Positions 6,053-6,110 of a stretch of DNA of 6,110 nt are shown piece by piece (the first letter of the stretch is position 1; each line of letters begins with the position of its first letter). Where the stretch lies: the NCBI GenBank assembly GCA_937872165.1, contig CALMOR010000011.1:923-7032 (forward strand), given 5' to 3'. The position numbers were made by a program, and so were the translations under genes. The stretch comes from an uncultured Burkholderiales bacterium. GTDB taxonomy: Bacteria; Pseudomonadota; Gammaproteobacteria; Burkholderiales; Burkholderiaceae_D. The notes beneath the pieces were generated by a model. The model did no database searches and was not told the origin of the DNA. It saw only the letters and a program-made list of their open reading frames with translations.

Positions 6053-6110
6053 GGACACGAGGTCACGAGGTCACGAGGTCACGAGGTCACGAGGTCACGA
6101 GGTCACGAGG
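6053..6110. repeat. 8-bp tandem repeat at the right edge
   Basis: GGTCACGA is repeated six times exactly from 6061 to 6108, followed by GG at the window end. A degenerate copy precedes it at 6053-6060 (GGACACGA, one change). The array may continue beyond the window. It lies directly upstream of the reductase, where the promoter or 5' leader should be, and the alternative GTG start (6058) falls in the degenerate copy. There are no spacers, so it is not a CRISPR array. Confidence 0.95.

Noticed and set aside
6061..6110. CRISPR array or origin iterons at the right edge
   Set aside because: The units are 8 bp and directly adjacent with no spacers. Iterons are usually longer (about 17-22 bp), and no replication gene is nearby.

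Overview
The window is very GC-rich with strongly G/C-ending codons. It carries Gram-negative style transport genes: a periplasmic binding protein with a cleavable signal peptide and no lipobox cysteine. The protein sequences look proteobacterial, most likely betaproteobacterial (Burkholderiales-like). That placement is inference from sequence flavour; no marker gene is present.

Layout: (1) Bases 1-234 hold no gene I can name. An open frame with no visible start runs into the next gene and ends in an ATGA overlap. (2) Bases 235-3679, plus strand, are a peptide/nickel-type (Dpp/Opp family) ABC importer: a periplasmic binding protein, a first permease that is frameshifted in the middle, and a second intact permease that starts right after the stop of the first. 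No ATPase genes follow inside the window. (3) Bases 3676-4040 hold two short, unrecognised open frames linked by ATGA and GTGA overlaps. (4) Bases 4053-4304 encode a small three-helix membrane protein whose reading frame has no ATG, GTG or TTG early enough. The best start by ribosome-site spacing is an ATC codon. A 16-bp tandem repeat begins just before its stop codon. (5) Bases 4406-4513 encode a 35-residue, lysine-rich micro-protein. (6) Bases 4514-4676 are a convergent intergenic stretch. (7) Bases 4677-6034, minus strand, are a two-gene operon: an aldo/keto reductase followed by a DoxX-like four-helix membrane protein, joined by an ATGA overlap. (8) The right edge is an 8-bp tandem repeat directly upstream of the reductase.

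How it works together: the first block is an oligopeptide or similar uptake system, probably inactive as written because the first permease is broken, unless the frameshift is a sequence error. The right-hand pair suggests a small redox unit, with a cytosolic NADPH-dependent carbonyl reductase and a membrane partner of unknown role. I do not see a clear new defence or mobile system. The points most worth a second look are the permease frameshift, the ATC start, and the tandem repeat overlapping the 5' end of the reductase.
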